Source: Flavobacterium rhamnosiphilum (lineage in GTDB: Bacteria > Bacteroidota > Bacteroidia > Flavobacteriales > Flavobacteriaceae). Taken from it: DNA of 64,000 bases. Position numbers and translations under genes: made by a program. This document shows, one piece after another, positions 25,492-35,203 of the stretch (positions within the stretch are counted from its first letter, which is position 1; the number at the start of each line of letters is the position of its first letter). The notes beneath the pieces are model-generated. The model ran no database searches, was not told the DNA's origin, and worked only from the letters and a program-made list of their open reading frames with translations. The DNA lies in contig NZ_SMLG01000011.1 in assembly GCF_004349195.1 (NCBI RefSeq), positions 62,001-126,000 of the forward strand, read 5' to 3'.

Positions 25492-26181
25492 ATGAAGCAT
25501 ACTATAATAACGGATGTTTTCTTTGATTTAGATCATACACTTTGGGATTTTGATAAAAATTCAGAATTGACATTTGAGACTATTTTTAATAAAAGTCATC
25601 CCGCAATTGAGACTAAAGTATTTATTGAAAAATATGTGCCGATAAACCAAGAATGTTGGAAGCTATATCAATATGATAAAATCACGCATGCAGAATTGCG
25701 TTATAATAGACTGAAGTATTCTTTCGATGCTCTTGATTATTCAATTTCTGATGAAGAAATTAATACTATAGCAAATGATTATATTCGTTTTTTACCCGAA
25801 AATAATCATCTTTTTGATGGAACAATTGAAGTGTTAGACTATTTGAATCAAAAATATAATCTCCATATAATTACTAATGGATTTGCCGAGGTTCAATACA
25901 AAAAAATAAATAATTCTAACATTGGGAGTTATTTTCAAACCATTACAAATTCTGAAATGGCCGGAGTAAAAAAACCAAATCCCATTATTTTTGATTATGC
26001 TTTAGATTTGGCCAAAGCCAAAAAAGAGAACAGCATCATGATAGGGGATAGCTTAGATGCAGATGTTCAGGGTGCTCTTGACTCCGGATTAGATGCTATT
26101 TTTTTTAATGAAAGTAAAATACAGGTTGAACAACATATTAAACAAATTAATCATTTATTAGAACTTAAAAAATATTTATAA
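25492..26181 (+). CDS. YjjG-type HAD hydrolase (non-canonical pyrimidine nucleotidase)
   Basis: A 229-residue HAD phosphatase. Motif I is DVFFDLDHTLWDF with catalytic Asp 12 and Asp 14. Motif II is the ITNG strand near residue 125, Lys lies in GVKKPNPIIFDYAL, and motif IV is MIGDSLDADVQGAL. This pattern matches the YjjG family, which removes phosphate from (modified) pyrimidine nucleoside monophosphates. It starts 8 bases after radC. Confidence 0.88.
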   Translation: MKHTIITDVFFDLDHTLWDFDKNSELTFETIFNKSHPAIETKVFIEKYVPINQECWKLYQYDKITHAELRYNRLKYSFDALDYSISDEEINTIANDYIRFLPENNHLFDGTIEVLDYLNQKYNLHIITNGFAEVQYKKINNSNIGSYFQTITNSEMAGVKKPNPIIFDYALDLAKAKKENSIMIGDSLDADVQGALDSGLDAIFFNESKIQVEQHIKQINHLLELKKYL

Positions 26182-26183
26182 AG

Positions 26184-26948
26184 ATGAAAAAACAATTCCT
26201 ATTCTTGTTACTATTGGTTGTCAGTTATTCCTACTCTCAATCTGTAAACGATTACAAAGCTGTAATAATTCCAGTAAAATACGATTTCCTTAAAAGCGAA
26301 AATCAGTATCGATTGACAACAATGACTAAGTTTAATCTAAATAAAGCGGGTTTTGTGTCATTCTATGCCAGTGAAACTATGGCCAGTGAATATAATGACA
26401 GATGTAGTTTATTATATATTGATGTGGTAAAAGAAAGTGGTTTTTTGACAACTAAGCTTTTTATAACGCTGAAGGATTGTTATGGCAAAATAATTTTCCA
26501 ATCCATAACTGGAAAAAGTAAGGAAAAGGAGTATCAAGTCGCTTATACCGAAGCATTGAACGAAGCCTTCCGGTCTCTTTATGAGTTGAAATATAAATAC
26601 AACGGAAGTGCGACTGCGAAAGTTCAGACTGCGATACAACCGGAAGTTGTTAAACCGATGTCGGCACCTGTTGCTGTAGTTGCGAATGTGGTAAGTGAGT
26701 CCGTTGTAGTTAATACTGTAATTGCAGATTCTAATTTGCTTTATGCACAACCTACGGCTACTGGTTTTCAATTAATCGATAGCACGCCAAAAGTTATTAT
26801 GAAGTTATTAAAAACCTCTCAGCCGAATTCCTTTATCGCAATTAAAGACACGGTTCAAGGGTCATTAATTCTAAAAGACAATCAGTGGTATTTTGAATAT
26901 TATCAAAACGATAAATTAATTTCTGAAAAAGTAGCCGTTAAATTTTAG
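26184..26948 (+). CDS. exported protein of unknown function
   Basis: A 254-residue protein with a clear signal peptide (MKKQFLFLLLLVVSYSYSQ). No known domain is recognised. The first half alternates strands (YKAVIIPVKYDFLKSENQY; FITLKDCYGKIIFQSITGKS). A Val/Ala/Pro-rich linker at about residues 150-180 joins a short C-terminal beta-like region (GSLILKDNQWYFEYYQNDK). It begins two bases after the HAD gene stop, so it is translationally close, and the unit ends at a strong terminator. Confidence 0.8.
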   Translation: MKKQFLFLLLLVVSYSYSQSVNDYKAVIIPVKYDFLKSENQYRLTTMTKFNLNKAGFVSFYASETMASEYNDRCSLLYIDVVKESGFLTTKLFITLKDCYGKIIFQSITGKSKEKEYQVAYTEALNEAFRSLYELKYKYNGSATAKVQTAIQPEVVKPMSAPVAVVANVVSESVVVNTVIADSNLLYAQPTATGFQLIDSTPKVIMKLLKTSQPNSFIAIKDTVQGSLILKDNQWYFEYYQNDKLISEKVAVKF

Positions 26949-26976
26949 CCTTCAGAAATCTGCTATCGAAAATAGT

Positions 26977-27020
26977 CCCATAAAAAAAAGTCTTGATTTT
27001 TCAAGACTTTTTTTTATGGG
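26977..27020. terminator. bidirectional terminator with a perfect 20-bp stem
   Basis: The arms 26977-26996 and 27001-27020 are exact reverse complements (core AAGTCTTGA) around a TTTT loop. The arm sequence carries A8 on one side and T8 on the other, so it can end both the gene above and rarA, whose stop lies 3 bases away. Confidence 0.9.
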
Positions 27021-27022
27021 AT

Positions 27023-28300
27023 TTAATACCCGTATTTATCTTTCCAACGGTTTTTTAGAAATTCCCTAATGCTATTTTCTCTGGAGTTGTTTCCTGGAGT
27101 ATATATTGGTGTCTTGCTTAATGCTTCAGGTAAAAATTCTTGTTCAGCAAAATTATTGGTATAATCGTGTGAATATTTGTATTCTTCACCATAGCCTAAT
27201 TCTTTCATTAATTTTGTTGGTGCATTGCGTAAGTGAATAGGAACCGGTAAATCCCCCGTTTGTTTCACAAGTTGTTGAGCCGTTCCAATTGCTAAATAAG
27301 AAGCGTTACTCTTTGGAGAAGTTGCGAGGTAAACGGCGCACTGGCTCAAAATAATTCTACTTTCAGGATATCCAATTGTAGCAACAGCCTGAAAAGTATT
27401 ATTAGCCATGATAAAAGCAGTTGGATTAGCATTTCCTATATCTTCACTACTTAGAATAAGCATGCGTCGAGCAATAAACTTTACATCTTCACCGCCTTCA
27501 ATCATTCGGGCTAGCCAATATACAGCACCATTAGGATCACTTCCCCGAATTGATTTTATAAAAGCAGAAACTATGTCATAATGTTGTTCGCCAGTTTTGT
27601 CATACAAAACGGTATTTTGCTGCACCAAAGCGAAAACACGATCATTAGTGATTAAAATTTCGTCTTCATTAGACGCATTTACAACAAGTTCAAAAATATT
27701 TAATAGTTTGCGTCCGTCACCGCCGGAAAGTCTTAGTAGGGCTTCTGTTTCGCTTAAAATAATATTTTTTGTAGACAAATAAGTGTCCGTCTTCATAGCG
27801 CGTTCCAGCAGAGATTCCAAATCTTGTTTGGTAAAAGCATTCAAAATATAAACCTGACAACGGGATAGTAATGCAGGAATAACTTCAAAACTGGGATTTT
27901 CTGTAGTGGCGCCAATAAGTGTAATCCAACCTTTTTCTACTGCTGCCAGCAGGGAATCTTGTTGTGATTTGCTGAAACGATGAATCTCATCGATGAATAA
28001 AATAGGATTTTTAGCAGTAAATAAACCACCGCTTTGCTTCGCTTTTTCAATCACGTCACGAATATCTTTGACACCCGAATTGATGGCACTCAAAATATAA
28101 AATGGTCGTTTTGATTCTTGTGCAATAATTTGTGCCAAAGTTGTTTTTCCTGTTCCGGGTGGTCCCCAAAAAATTAATGACGGAATAATTCCTTTTGCAA
28201 TTTGTTGCGTCAATGAGCCATTTGGCCCTACGAGATGGGATTGACTGATGTAGTCTTCTAATTTTTGTGGTCGTATGCGTTCTGCAAGTGGTGCTTCCAT
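27023..28300 (-). CDS. rarA: replication-associated recombination protein A (RarA/MgsA), AAA+ ATPase
   Basis: A 425-residue clamp-loader-like ATPase acting at stalled replication forks. Walker A is GPPGTGKTT at about residues 46-54 and Walker B is [10 protein letters not shown] near 100. Sensor 1 is [10 protein letters not shown]. The C-terminal tetramerisation domain contains [19 protein letters not shown] and [10 protein letters not shown]. The N-terminal [22 protein letters not shown] is diagnostic. Full length. It is convergent with the upstream plus-strand run and preceded by a spacer carrying ATCTGAA repeats and a dispersed element. Confidence 0.97.
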   Translation of the reverse strand: MEAPLAERIRPQKLEDYISQSHLVGPNGSLTQQIAKGIIPSLIFWGPPGTGKTTLAQIIAQESKRPFYILSAINSGVKDIRDVIEKAKQSGGLFTAKNPILFIDEIHRFSKSQQDSLLAAVEKGWITLIGATTENPSFEVIPALLSRCQVYILNAFTKQDLESLLERAMKTDTYLSTKNIILSETEALLRLSGGDGRKLLNIFELVVNASNEDEILITNDRVFALVQQNTVLYDKTGEQHYDIVSAFIKSIRGSDPNGAVYWLARMIEGGEDVKFIARRMLILSSEDIGNANPTAFIMANNTFQAVATIGYPESRIILSQCAVYLATSPKSNASYLAIGTAQQLVKQTGDLPVPIHLRNAPTKLMKELGYGEEYKYSHDYTNNFAEQEFLPEALSKTPIYTPGNNSRENSIREFLKNRWKDKYGY

Positions 28301-28378
28301 TTATTTTTTAAATCTGAAATCTGAATTCGTTAATCATAAATCAAAAATATAACTCTGGTAAAATTACTATTTTTATTT

Positions 28379-28463
28379 GGAGCTATTTCCAGCAGTACAC
28401 TATATCTTTTATATCTCGTTGAAAAAACGAGATATAAAAGGATACCGTTTCCATCTGGGCTAA
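28379..28463. repeat. dispersed intergenic repeat element, copy B
   Basis: It opens with GGAGCTATTTCCAGCAGTAC and closes with CCATCTGGGCTAA, matching both ends of the element at 12946-13088. The core is a hairpin with a 13-base perfect stem (CTTTTATATCTCG at 28406-28418 with its complement at 28428-28440), extended by TATC/GGATA with one bulge. Confidence 0.75.
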
Positions 28464-28571
28464 GCATTCGTTAAAAAAAAACATTTTTAGTTTAAATATG
28501 ACAAAATAGCATTAAATTGCTTTTGGAGAAGTTTTTGAATTAAGACTAGAACATAAAACTTCACGCTATTC

Positions 28572-29360
28572 ATGGAAAAGCATTTTAAATTTACCAATTC
28601 AGTTATTGGACTGCCTCTTTTTTTTGTGGTAATCCTGTGGTTTGTTTTTTGGCTCGAAATCCGATTTGATTTTGACTTTGTGAAAAATGGTATTTATCCA
28701 AGAACTTTTTCAGGTTTACAAGGTGTTTTTCTAAGCCCATTTATTCATGCTGATATGGAGCATCTTTATAATAATTCGATTCCTTTGCTAATTTTATTGG
28801 CAGCTCTGCAATTTTTTTATGCGGACCAATCGATAAAAGTTATTGGATACGGAATTTTAATATCGGGATTTATTACTTGGGTTATTGGTAGAGATAATTA
28901 TCACATAGGGGCAAGCGGATTAATTTATGTCCTCTTTAGTTTTGTTTTTTTTAAAGGCATACAAACTAAATACAATCGATTAGTAGCATTGTCACTTGCC
29001 GTAATAGTTGTGTATGGTGGATTGGTTTGGTATGTTTTTCCTAGCTCTGAAATAACGGGAAATAAATCTATTTCTTGGGAGGGTCATTTGGGAGGATTAC
29101 TTACGGGATTCTTTCTTTCGTTAGTTTATAAAACTCCGGAGTATAAAAAGGTCATTAAGTATGATTGGGAGCACCCAGATTTTGATGCTTCAGAAGATAA
29201 ATTTATGCAACGTTTCGATGCCAATGGAAATTTTGTAAATATTCCAAAAATTGAAGAAAACGAAGAGCGACAGGAATTTTCAACGTATTATACTTCCAAT
29301 TTTCCTGTAGGTTATGAAATTGTAGTAAATAAAAAAAATGAATCAAAACCGGAGTCTTGA
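28572..29360 (+). CDS. rhomboid family intramembrane serine protease
   Basis: A 262-residue membrane protease that cuts substrates within the bilayer. The catalytic Ser is in GASG (HIGASGLIYVLFSFVFF, around residue 115) and the catalytic His is in WEGHLGGLLTGFF, near residue 175. An early HADMEHLYNNSIPLL segment matches the conserved rhomboid loop and helix. About six transmembrane helices are followed by a 65-residue soluble tail (YDWEHPDFDASEDKF). The codons for the last residues overlap a hairpin. Confidence 0.93.
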   Translation: MEKHFKFTNSVIGLPLFFVVILWFVFWLEIRFDFDFVKNGIYPRTFSGLQGVFLSPFIHADMEHLYNNSIPLLILLAALQFFYADQSIKVIGYGILISGFITWVIGRDNYHIGASGLIYVLFSFVFFKGIQTKYNRLVALSLAVIVVYGGLVWYVFPSSEITGNKSISWEGHLGGLLTGFFLSLVYKTPEYKKVIKYDWEHPDFDASEDKFMQRFDANGNFVNIPKIEENEERQEFSTYYTSNFPVGYEIVVNKKNESKPES

Positions 29361-29370
29361 TTCATCTTTC
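29338..29370 (+). terminator. possible terminator hairpin overlapping the end of the rhomboid gene
   Basis: ATGAATCAA (29338-29346) pairs exactly with TTGATTCAT (29357-29365). The following T tract is weak (CTTTC), so termination is uncertain. Confidence 0.4.
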
Positions 29371-29422
29371 AGTGAGGAGTTTATAGCGTGTAAGATTCTA
29401 AAAATCTAAGAAGTCCAACAAT

Positions 29423-30157
29423 CTAAGATCGCTGTCTTACCGCTTCATATAAAAAAGCACCACAAGCCACTGATACATTCAATGAACCAATAGTTCCAAA
29501 CATAGGAAGTTTAGCCTTCTCATCAACAATTTTAAGAACTGATGGGTTTACACCTCGATCTTCTGACCCCATAATGATTGCAACGGGTTCGTTTAGATTA
29601 ATATCATAAATATTTTGATCTGTTTTCTCGGTAGCTGCTACGGTTTTTATACCGCTTGCCTGCAAAAGAAAAATAGCGTCCTTAATGTGTTCTACTTTAC
29701 AAATTGGAATGTTGAAAACTGCTCCGGCTGAAGTTTTTACAGTATCGCCATTAACAGGAGCTGAGCCTGCTTTTTGAACGATTATACCATTAACGCCAGT
29801 ACATTCTGCAGTTCTGATTATAGCACCAAAATTACGGGCATCTGATATTTGGTCTAAAATCAAAAACAACGGTTTTTTTCCATTTTCGATTACCGATTCT
29901 ATCAAAGACTCTAAGTCAAAAAAGGAAATAGGCGAGATAGTCGCCACAGCACCTTGATGATTATTAGGAGTCAATCTATTTAGTTTTTCAACAGGAACAT
30001 AAGAAAAATTAATATTACCACGCTTCATCACTTTCATCAAGTCTTTCATCAGTTCGCTGCTCGCTTCCTTTTGAATATAGACTTTGTCTACTGTTGCGCC
30101 TGCTTGTATAGCTTCAATTATTGCTCTAATCCCGAATATTTGATGTTCTTTTTCCAT
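29423..30157 (-). CDS. rlmB: 23S rRNA (guanosine-2'-O-)-methyltransferase RlmB
   Basis: A 244-residue SPOUT methyltransferase that methylates G2251 of 23S rRNA. An N-terminal substrate-binding domain (EKEHQIFGIRAIIEAIQAG) is joined to the SPOUT knot, with DARNFGAIIRTAECTGV (motif 1), IIMGSEDRGV (motif 2) and SLNVSVACGAFLYEAVR (motif 3). The ATG at 30157 is preferred; the frame continues ten codons upstream, but those bases carry the promoter. The -7 box ends only four bases before the ATG. Confidence 0.95.
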   Translation of the reverse strand: MEKEHQIFGIRAIIEAIQAGATVDKVYIQKEASSELMKDLMKVMKRGNINFSYVPVEKLNRLTPNNHQGAVATISPISFFDLESLIESVIENGKKPLFLILDQISDARNFGAIIRTAECTGVNGIIVQKAGSAPVNGDTVKTSAGAVFNIPICKVEHIKDAIFLLQASGIKTVAATEKTDQNIYDINLNEPVAIIMGSEDRGVNPSVLKIVDEKAKLPMFGTIGSLNVSVACGAFLYEAVRQRS

Positions 30158-30161
30158 GGCG

Positions 30162-30169
30162 CAAAGATA
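30162..30169 (-). promoter_or_regulatory. -7 promoter element four bases before the rlmB start
   Basis: TATCTTTG on the minus strand is followed by CGCC and then the ATG, which predicts transcription starting at the start codon. Confidence 0.6.
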
Positions 30170-30170
30170 T

Positions 30171-30203
30171 AAAAAAAACCACCCCAATATTGAGGTGGTT
30201 TTA
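30171..30203 (-). terminator. distal member of a terminator pair after susD
   Basis: AAAACCACC (30175-30183) pairs with GGTGGTTTT (30194-30202). On the minus strand the stem is followed by a T tract that abuts the rlmB promoter. Confidence 0.7.
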
Positions 30204-30221
30204 AATATTAAATATTTGAAT

Positions 30222-30256
30222 AAAAAAAACCACCCCTAATGAAGGGATGGTTTTTG
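30222..30256 (-). terminator. proximal member of a terminator pair after susD
   Basis: The arms at 30225-30237 and 30243-30255 (AAAAACCACCCCT with AGGGATGGTTTTT, one mismatch) give a stem followed on the minus strand by a T tract. Confidence 0.75.
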
Positions 30257-30276
30257 AGAAAGATACAACTTGTAAA

Positions 30277-31938
30277 TTATTGCAGCCAGAATGGTGATTT
30301 AGTAGTAACATTAAACAAATCACTGTCTGTCAATTGAGGGACGTTCCCTGAATTAGCAACAAACTCTGAAATAGGATACATTAAACGTTTTGGTTTATTT
30401 GGTTGCTCTACACTACTTGCCAGTGGTGTCCAAGGATATCCCGTTCTAATATAATCAATATAATTTTCCAAACCGTGAATTTGCGTAAGAGCTAACCATT
30501 TTTGGAACATAATAGCTTCTAATTTAGTATCGAAAGTGGCACTTGCAGGCCATCCTACACCTGGCTTAGTTGAAATGTAAGTCAAATAGGTTGCCGGATT
30601 TAACGCTGGCGATGTAGGCACTGCATTGCTATAAAACGCAAATGAAGAAGTAATACCAGCTTCAAAGTTACCTTGCGCAGCAGAAAATAATGCTGGCCAA
30701 CGTAATGCGGCTTCCGCTTGCAAGAACAAGCTTTCAGATTGTAACATTACAATCCCTGGCTTAGCAGAAGCTGCTGCCGATCTTGCAGCGTTTGCTGCGG
30801 AGGCTAATGAGTTAGACGTTGAAATACTATTCGTAACACCAGCCCCAATTTTAGAAACTCGAGAGGTTCCAGGACCTGGAGTGTCCCCTTGAGAATTCCC
30901 TTGTACAACCCCAAAAACGTTACTTGGCCCTCCTGAAACTGGTGTAACCAACATAAACATACGACCTCTTCTGCTGTCAATTCCTCCAGCATATCTGGAA
31001 TAATTAGGGTTTGTTTCAGCAGTAGGAACTCCGCCAATTACGGCAACACCACCATTTAAAATTCTGGCAATGTGACCCGATGCAACAATAAGTGTACGTC
31101 CGGTAGCAGCGGCACTAGTATTAAAAACAAAGTTTCCGTAGAATGGATTTTGTTTGTCATCTGTAGAGCCATCATAACCAGGGTTAATGGTAACATCAGT
31201 AGTTACAAATGGTCCGGCAGCGATAGAGGCTAATTTAGCATCTCTATACGTCTGAACGGCTGCTGATGTCGTATTTGACATCCTCATCAACATTCTCAAC
31301 TCAACAGTATTTGCGAATCTAACCCATTTGTCTTTATCGCCATGAAAAATAACATCTGCGCCAGCCGCATCAATTGCATTAACATTTGGATTAGCAATGG
31401 TAGCTCTTCCTTCTTCCAGACCAGTAATCAAATCCTTATAGATTTGAAAATCATCATCATATACAGGGGATAAATTAGCCTGACCTAAGAATGCCTGACT
31501 AAAAGGTGCTTTTCCATATAAATCAACAATATATTGTAAATAATGCGCTTTCATAATTTTAGAAATCGCTACAAAATTATCTTGTTGATGATCCACATTT
31601 TGATATTTAATAATAACATCAAAATTGCCAACACTACGATATAAACCATCCCAAATAGCATTGTAAAAAGTATTATCAACTGTCAGCTTATACTGTTTAG
31701 AATACGGTGAAGCATACGAGTTAACATTCCCTGCCCAAGTGTTCATGAGAATGTTACCCATTTCATTCATATTTATCGCCTGTGTTCTAAACGTATTGGT
31801 CATCGCCCCTGGCAACATCAAACGGGGTGGAACGTTTTCAAAATGAACGTTATTTGGATTGTCATTAATATCCAAATAATCGCTACATGAAAATAGCGCT
31901 AAAGCTATAATCGGAATAAAAAATTTTATTTTTTTCAT
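30277..31938 (-). CDS. SusD/RagB family outer-membrane lipoprotein
   Basis: A 553-residue surface nutrient-binding lipoprotein that caps the SusC transporter encoded just upstream. The signal peptide ends in a lipobox, ALFSC, with Cys 18 lipidated. The next stretch, SDYLDINDNPNNV, is typical of the SusD-like family Pfam calls SusD-like 2. Helical TPR-like segments (YLQYIVDLYGKAPFSQA) and the C-terminal QKWLALTQIHGLENYIDYIR segment agree. A Gly/Ala/Ser-rich stretch at about 370-400 is a likely surface loop. The nutrient is unknown; no glycoside hydrolase or peptidase gene lies next to it. Confidence 0.94.
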   Translation of the reverse strand: MKKIKFFIPIIALALFSCSDYLDINDNPNNVHFENVPPRLMLPGAMTNTFRTQAINMNEMGNILMNTWAGNVNSYASPYSKQYKLTVDNTFYNAIWDGLYRSVGNFDVIIKYQNVDHQQDNFVAISKIMKAHYLQYIVDLYGKAPFSQAFLGQANLSPVYDDDFQIYKDLITGLEEGRATIANPNVNAIDAAGADVIFHGDKDKWVRFANTVELRMLMRMSNTTSAAVQTYRDAKLASIAAGPFVTTDVTINPGYDGSTDDKQNPFYGNFVFNTSAAATGRTLIVASGHIARILNGGVAVIGGVPTAETNPNYSRYAGGIDSRRGRMFMLVTPVSGGPSNVFGVVQGNSQGDTPGPGTSRVSKIGAGVTNSISTSNSLASAANAARSAAASAKPGIVMLQSESLFLQAEAALRWPALFSAAQGNFEAGITSSFAFYSNAVPTSPALNPATYLTYISTKPGVGWPASATFDTKLEAIMFQKWLALTQIHGLENYIDYIRTGYPWTPLASSVEQPNKPKRLMYPISEFVANSGNVPQLTDSDLFNVTTKSPFWLQ

Positions 31939-31948
31939 ATCTATTTAA

Positions 31949-34900
31949 TTAAAATGATAAATTAAGACTGCAACCAACAGTTCTTGTTGTAGGATATTGA
32001 CCCACATTGGCAATACCAGTACCGTTACCTGAGGTATTAGACGCTTCAGGATCTGTGTATCCTTTATTTTCTTTGGCTAAAACAACGAAAGGATTTCTAG
32101 CATTAATTCCAAAACGCAAGGATGTTAAACCTGCTTTCTCAATAAATTTAACAGGAAGACTATAGCTTAAAGCTAGCTCTCTAACTTTGAAAGCACTTGC
32201 ATCAATAACTAAATTTTCACCAGTAGTTACATAATTTCCGCCATAAAAATCAATAAGACCAGGATAATTACCAATCATCATACCTTCTACATTTGGGCTA
32301 CCATTATTGGCATTATTATACCCTACAACATTTGTATTGGGTACATAAACACCTGAACCTGGAGCCGATTCAACAACTGAATTTGGATATACATAACCTA
32401 CTTCACGGTCAATATCGCCTGACTCTTCTAAGTGTCCTGCAAAGGCTAACGCACGGATACTTTCCGCATAAACTTGATGGCCAGTTCTATAATCAATCAC
32501 AGCGGTTAATTTTAGACCTTTGTATTCAAACGAATTTGAAAAACCTAAAATATAATCCGGTGTAGATTTACCTAATTTTTTGAAATTTGTATCTCTTATT
32601 GGATTTCCGGTAGTAGCATCAACAATAACATGACCTTCTGTATCTCTAACATAAGATGTCCCTTTGATCAATGGAAATTCTTCGCCTACTTCGGCAAAAA
32701 TTCCGATAGAAGCGGTTTGTTGTAAGTTAACTTGGGTAGCTCCAGCAGATAGAGATTCAATTACAGATTTATTTGTTGTGTAACTTGCTCTACCTGTCCA
32801 TGTAAAGTCTTTAGTTTTAATAGGAGTAAAACCTAAATCAATTTCAAAACCTGTTGTTTTCATGTCCCCTGCATTATATTGAAACGCAGCAAGACCACTT
32901 GTTGAAGATGTTGTAGCAAAAGTAATCAAATCTTTGGTTTTAGATTGATATGCAGAAGCATCAAGTGTTATACGGTCATTGAAGAAAGCAAGATTTATAG
33001 ATGCTTCAGCTGTTGTAACAAATTCTGGACGAATGTTTTGATCTGTAGGTCTTGTATTAGTAATATAAGAACTCAAGCTGCCAAATGGATATCCAATTGG
33101 GAAAACACCAATATCATCTGTAGCATATGCCGCTACAGCAGATGTACTCGCCACTTGCGTAATGTTTGCCGACACTTTAGCATAACTAAGTACGTCTCCT
33201 TTTATTCCTTCAAAAGCTTTTGTAGGTATAAATGAAACTCCCACTGATGGATAAAAATAAGAGTTTTTAACTACAGAACTTTTTTCAATTCTTGCTGTTG
33301 CGTTTAAGAACAAATAATTTTTATATCCAAAATCCACATTTGCAAATCCGGCAATTTTTCTAGAACCAACATAACGATTGTCTAATTTGTAGGCAGGATC
33401 AGGATTTAATACGTTATTTATATGATACCATCCTGGAATATCCAGATTTTTACCTCCTTGGGATGTAATTCTAAAGGCATTATCTTGGATGTTATTACCA
33501 ACATTTAATTTAAAACTTACGTCATCAGATAACATATAGTCGAAGTTTATCATTAAATCGCCATAGAAATTTCTAGATTTTGTTTGATTGGCATAGTACT
33601 CAGAACCTATTGAGCTACCACCAAGTCCAAGATAAGAATCATCAATTACTGGATAGTCAAAATCGCTGAATTCATTTATATGAGATTGTGCTTCAGTACC
33701 ACGAACTTGAATGTTCCCAACATAATTCACATTGATGTTTTTATTAATCTCGTAATTAAGTGTCGCGATACCATTAAAGAAATCGGATCTGTTATCTTGA
33801 CGATTGTTTTTAATAACCCAAGAAGGATTGTCTACATAAACACTCCATGAGTGTTCTATAGCCTCATTATTAAACAAACTAATAGGAATGTTCGGTGCCG
33901 TTTGCAATAAATCATAATACAATTCTGGGGAAGTTTGAGAGGTACTTTGTGAAATATAGTTCACATTTCCGTCCAAACTAAACTTACCGATTTTCTTACC
34001 TCCTTTAAAAATAAAACTATTTCTTTTTAGTTGATCTCCTTCAACTACAAAATCAGTATGTTGTCTGTTTATAGATAATAAAGCATACGAATCCTCTCCA
34101 CCGGAAGTCATCGTAATACCATTTTGATAAACCGTACCTGTTTTAAAAAAGTCTTTAATATTATCTTTAACAGGAGCCCATGGCAACATTAAAAATTCAC
34201 CATCTGCTTGAGGTAAACCAGTTGCTCGCAAAGTGCCTGCATATGCAGGATCACTAAATGCAGGTCCCCAAGCGCCGTTCTCCCATGGAGTATGACCTTT
34301 AAGATCATCGAATGTTGGGTCATAAGCCCAGCCTTGACCATATTTCATTTGTCTCTTTGGCAAAAAAGAAACAGATTCGAAATCAACTGCTGAATTCACA
34401 GAAACAGCAAGTTTTTCATTTTTAGAACCTTTTTTTGTAGTAACAATAATTACACCATTAACACCCTGTTCGCCATACAAAGCACCACCTTGCATACCTT
34501 TAACAATATTAACAGTTTCAATTATTTCTGGGGGCAATTGTTGTAAGATAGTAGCAGAAGAAACAACATTATCGATAACTACCAAAGCTTGGTTATTACC
34601 TGTAATTGAGCGATTACCTCTTAATACGATTCTTGTAGTAGGATTAGCACCGTTACTGGTTGTGTTAATTTGCAAACCAGAAACCTTACCAGTTAATGAT
34701 TGAACAATATTAGGACTTGCAGCTTGGGTTAACTCTTTAGCTTTAACTACTTGATTGGAAGCTGTAATCTCATCTTGTCTTTTCTTGATACCCAATGCGG
34801 TTACTACAACCCCTTCCAATTCAACTGAATCATCTTTCAGTTTTACATTAAGGTTTGTTGATGTTGCAGCCATCTCTTGGGTTTTCATCCCAATGTAGCT

Positions 34901-35119
34901 AAAAATCAAGACTTGGCTTGACGTTGCTTTGATGGAATATTTTCCGTCAAAATCAGTTTGTGTTCCTGATCTAGTTCCTTTTACTAATACACTCACGCCT
35001 GGTAAAGGCAATCCTGCATTATCAGAAACAACACCTGAAACAGCTCTTTCTTGCGCAAAGGTTAGTTGCGCCATAAGTACTACTAGTAATACTAAGATCC
35101 CATTGAACTTTAGTTTCAT
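31949..35119 (-). CDS. SusC/RagA family TonB-linked outer-membrane protein
   Basis: A 1056-residue TonB-dependent transporter. Order: signal peptide (MKLKFNGILVLLVVLMAQLTFAQ); a carboxypeptidase-regulatory-like domain at about 26-112 (VSGVVSDNAGLPLPGVSVLV; TDFDGKYSI); a plug at about 115-230 (VVTALGIKKRQDEITASNQV; ALYGEQGVNGVIIVTTKKGS); and a 22-stranded barrel to the C-terminal Phe (SLNLSF). Only 10 bases separate it from susD, so the pair is one operon, with susC first. It imports an unknown polymer or peptide. The plug motifs closely resemble those inserted in the macroglobulin gene at 16-22 kb. Confidence 0.96.
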   Translation of the reverse strand: MKLKFNGILVLLVVLMAQLTFAQERAVSGVVSDNAGLPLPGVSVLVKGTRSGTQTDFDGKYSIKATSSQVLIFSYIGMKTQEMAATSTNLNVKLKDDSVELEGVVVTALGIKKRQDEITASNQVVKAKELTQAASPNIVQSLTGKVSGLQINTTSNGANPTTRIVLRGNRSITGNNQALVVIDNVVSSATILQQLPPEIIETVNIVKGMQGGALYGEQGVNGVIIVTTKKGSKNEKLAVSVNSAVDFESVSFLPKRQMKYGQGWAYDPTFDDLKGHTPWENGAWGPAFSDPAYAGTLRATGLPQADGEFLMLPWAPVKDNIKDFFKTGTVYQNGITMTSGGEDSYALLSINRQHTDFVVEGDQLKRNSFIFKGGKKIGKFSLDGNVNYISQSTSQTSPELYYDLLQTAPNIPISLFNNEAIEHSWSVYVDNPSWVIKNNRQDNRSDFFNGIATLNYEINKNINVNYVGNIQVRGTEAQSHINEFSDFDYPVIDDSYLGLGGSSIGSEYYANQTKSRNFYGDLMINFDYMLSDDVSFKLNVGNNIQDNAFRITSQGGKNLDIPGWYHINNVLNPDPAYKLDNRYVGSRKIAGFANVDFGYKNYLFLNATARIEKSSVVKNSYFYPSVGVSFIPTKAFEGIKGDVLSYAKVSANITQVASTSAVAAYATDDIGVFPIGYPFGSLSSYITNTRPTDQNIRPEFVTTAEASINLAFFNDRITLDASAYQSKTKDLITFATTSSTSGLAAFQYNAGDMKTTGFEIDLGFTPIKTKDFTWTGRASYTTNKSVIESLSAGATQVNLQQTASIGIFAEVGEEFPLIKGTSYVRDTEGHVIVDATTGNPIRDTNFKKLGKSTPDYILGFSNSFEYKGLKLTAVIDYRTGHQVYAESIRALAFAGHLEESGDIDREVGYVYPNSVVESAPGSGVYVPNTNVVGYNNANNGSPNVEGMMIGNYPGLIDFYGGNYVTTGENLVIDASAFKVRELALSYSLPVKFIEKAGLTSLRFGINARNPFVVLAKENKGYTDPEASNTSGNGTGIANVGQYPTTRTVGCSLNLSF

Positions 35120-35203
35120 TTTTAAAAATTTTGAATTAGTGTGACAAAACTCTTAATAATTTGTTAACTTTCCTAATAAATGAAACGCTAATTTTCATTG
35201 TGA

